From CAZECE01 sp964510525 (GTDB lineage Bacteria > Pseudomonadota > Gammaproteobacteria > Pseudomonadales > JANQJO01): 64,000 bases of DNA. How positions within the stretch are numbered: the first letter of the stretch is position 1; the number at the start of each line of letters is the position of its first letter. Of the stretch, positions 63,429 through 64,000 are shown in pieces. A model generated the notes under the pieces. It saw only the letters and a list, made by a program, of their open reading frames with translations, did not search any database and was not told the origin of the DNA. Where the stretch lies: positions 62,001 to 126,000 of the forward strand of contig CAZECE010000042.1 of the NCBI GenBank assembly GCA_964510525.1, in the 5' to 3' direction. A program made the position numbers and the translations under genes.

Positions 63429-63467
63429 AGGAGGTCAAGCAAAGTAGTAGTGAGCCAGTGAGGCTGT

Positions 63468-64000
63468 ATGGATAAGCCTGAACATATAAGCGTTTTATGG
63501 CAGGAATCGTTAGAGGCGTTAGCTATTCAACCTGATGGCTTTTATCTGGACGGGACCTTTGGTCGCGGTGGACACAGCCGAGGGGTTTTAAAGCGATTGG
63601 GGCCGGGCGGGTTGCTGTTAGCGGTGGATCAGGATCCTCAGGCTGAGCAGGAAGCGACAAAATTACAGCGGGAATTGATGAGTTTAGGCGATGATTGTGC
63701 TGAATTTCAGTTTTTAAGAGGGCGCTTTAGTGAAGTTGAAAAAGCGGTAGCCCAATTGAATCGGCCATTGATGGGGGTGTTGTTGGATTTGGGGGTGTCG
63801 TCCCCTCAGTTGGATGAAGCAGAGCGAGGGTTTAGCTTTCAGCAGTCAGGGCCTTTGGATATGCGAATGGATCCACACAGAGGCGAGCCGTTGCAAGAAA
63901 AATTGTTGGCCGTGTCGGATGAAGACTTGGCCAACGTTTTGTGGACATTGGGGGAAGAGCGGCATTCACGGCGAATAGCAAAAGCGATTTTGTTGGCGCA
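63468..64000 (+). CDS. rsmH: 16S rRNA (cytosine-1402-N4)-methyltransferase RsmH (partial, continues beyond window)
   Basis: From the ATG at 63468 the frame stays open to the window end. It shows EHISVLWQESLEAL, DGTFGRGGHSRGVL (SAM-binding), a lasting VDQDPQA, LLDLGVSSPQLDEAERGFSF, and GPLDMRMD, all RsmH signatures. It methylates C1402 of 16S rRNA in the second position of the mraZ-rsmH-ftsL cluster. About 178 codons are present, roughly half. Confidence 0.93.
   Translation, partial: MDKPEHISVLWQESLEALAIQPDGFYLDGTFGRGGHSRGVLKRLGPGGLLLAVDQDPQAEQEATKLQRELMSLGDDCAEFQFLRGRFSEVEKAVAQLNRPLMGVLLDLGVSSPQLDEAERGFSFQQSGPLDMRMDPHRGEPLQEKLLAVSDEDLANVLWTLGEERHSRRIAKAILLA

Overview
The window looks like the chromosome of a marine-type gammaproteobacterium, near Oceanospirillales/Pseudomonadales (inference). 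Support comes from a complete Na+-translocating NADH:quinone reductase operon with NqrM and ApbE, a long Pseudomonas-type glyceraldehyde-3-phosphate dehydrogenase beside it, the Pseudomonas-like block mtaD-ubiG-mupP-yciK, an LplT-Aas type fusion, a PHA phasin, and the orders ychF-pth-rplY-prs-tRNA-Gln-ispE and ffs-dnaX-ybaB-recR. Base composition is moderate, with visibly AT-richer patches.

Layout. 1-4968 (minus): an SH3-domain membrane protein (YgiM type), mnmC, and a 7TM-DISM hybrid sensor cut by the left edge. 5219-9679 (plus): aceE-aceF. 9738-11904: a parDE module and a vapBC module on either side of yciK, so that vapBC lies inside the mtaD-ubiG-mupP-yciK block (10386-14735). A palindromic repeat and a ten-base homopolymer lie just upstream of mtaD. 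14900-17553: sodB, an AlkC-type DNA glycosylase, cmoM and tRNA-Met. 17760-20222: an unusual pair, a divergent second PRPP synthetase and a permuted papain-like (YiiX/NlpC type) protein. It runs head-on into an LplT-acyltransferase-acyl-ACP synthetase fusion that has lost its C-terminal subdomain. 23425-31512: a small acyltransferase, recQ, a double-receiver histidine kinase, an M48 lipoprotein protease, an AT-rich 753-residue orphan and a short DUF1631-like protein. 31729-33477: a lipoprotein trio (CsgG, DUF4810, GNA1162). 33561-36920: a cold-shock gene with its promoter and long leader, a DUF3291-like protein, a receiver-HATPase protein, and a YfbK-like protein without its vWA domain. 36917-45488 (minus): ychF, pth, rplY, prs, tRNA-Gln, ispE, rnd, recR, ybaB, dnaX and the 4.5S RNA. 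45793-48985: a PEP-CTERM protein, alaA, a phasin and a TetR regulator. 49171-59202: gap, nqrABCDEF, apbE, nqrM and a DUF2333 protein. 59249-62161: a DUF4143 AAA ATPase with an operator-like repeat set, ppa, tRNA-Arg and a HepT/MntA toxin-antitoxin pair. 62365-64000: RNase P RNA, then the start of the division/cell-wall cluster (mraZ with its boxes, and partial rsmH).

How it works together. The core is energy and central metabolism (pyruvate dehydrogenase, GAPDH, Na+-NQR and its flavinylation factors), translation and tRNA modification (mnmC, cmoM, pth, rplY, ychF, rnpB, ffs), DNA replication and repair (dnaX, recR, recQ, alkC) and PRPP/isoprenoid supply (prs, ispE). The accessory layer comprises three toxin-antitoxin modules and several lineage-specific genes at intergenic junctions. 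The best candidates for undescribed biology are the Prs-like/papain-like pair at 17760-20222, the vWA-less YfbK protein, the degenerate 7TM-DISM hybrid kinase and the AT-rich orphan at 28478-30739. All functional calls rest on motif recognition by eye; no database search was run.
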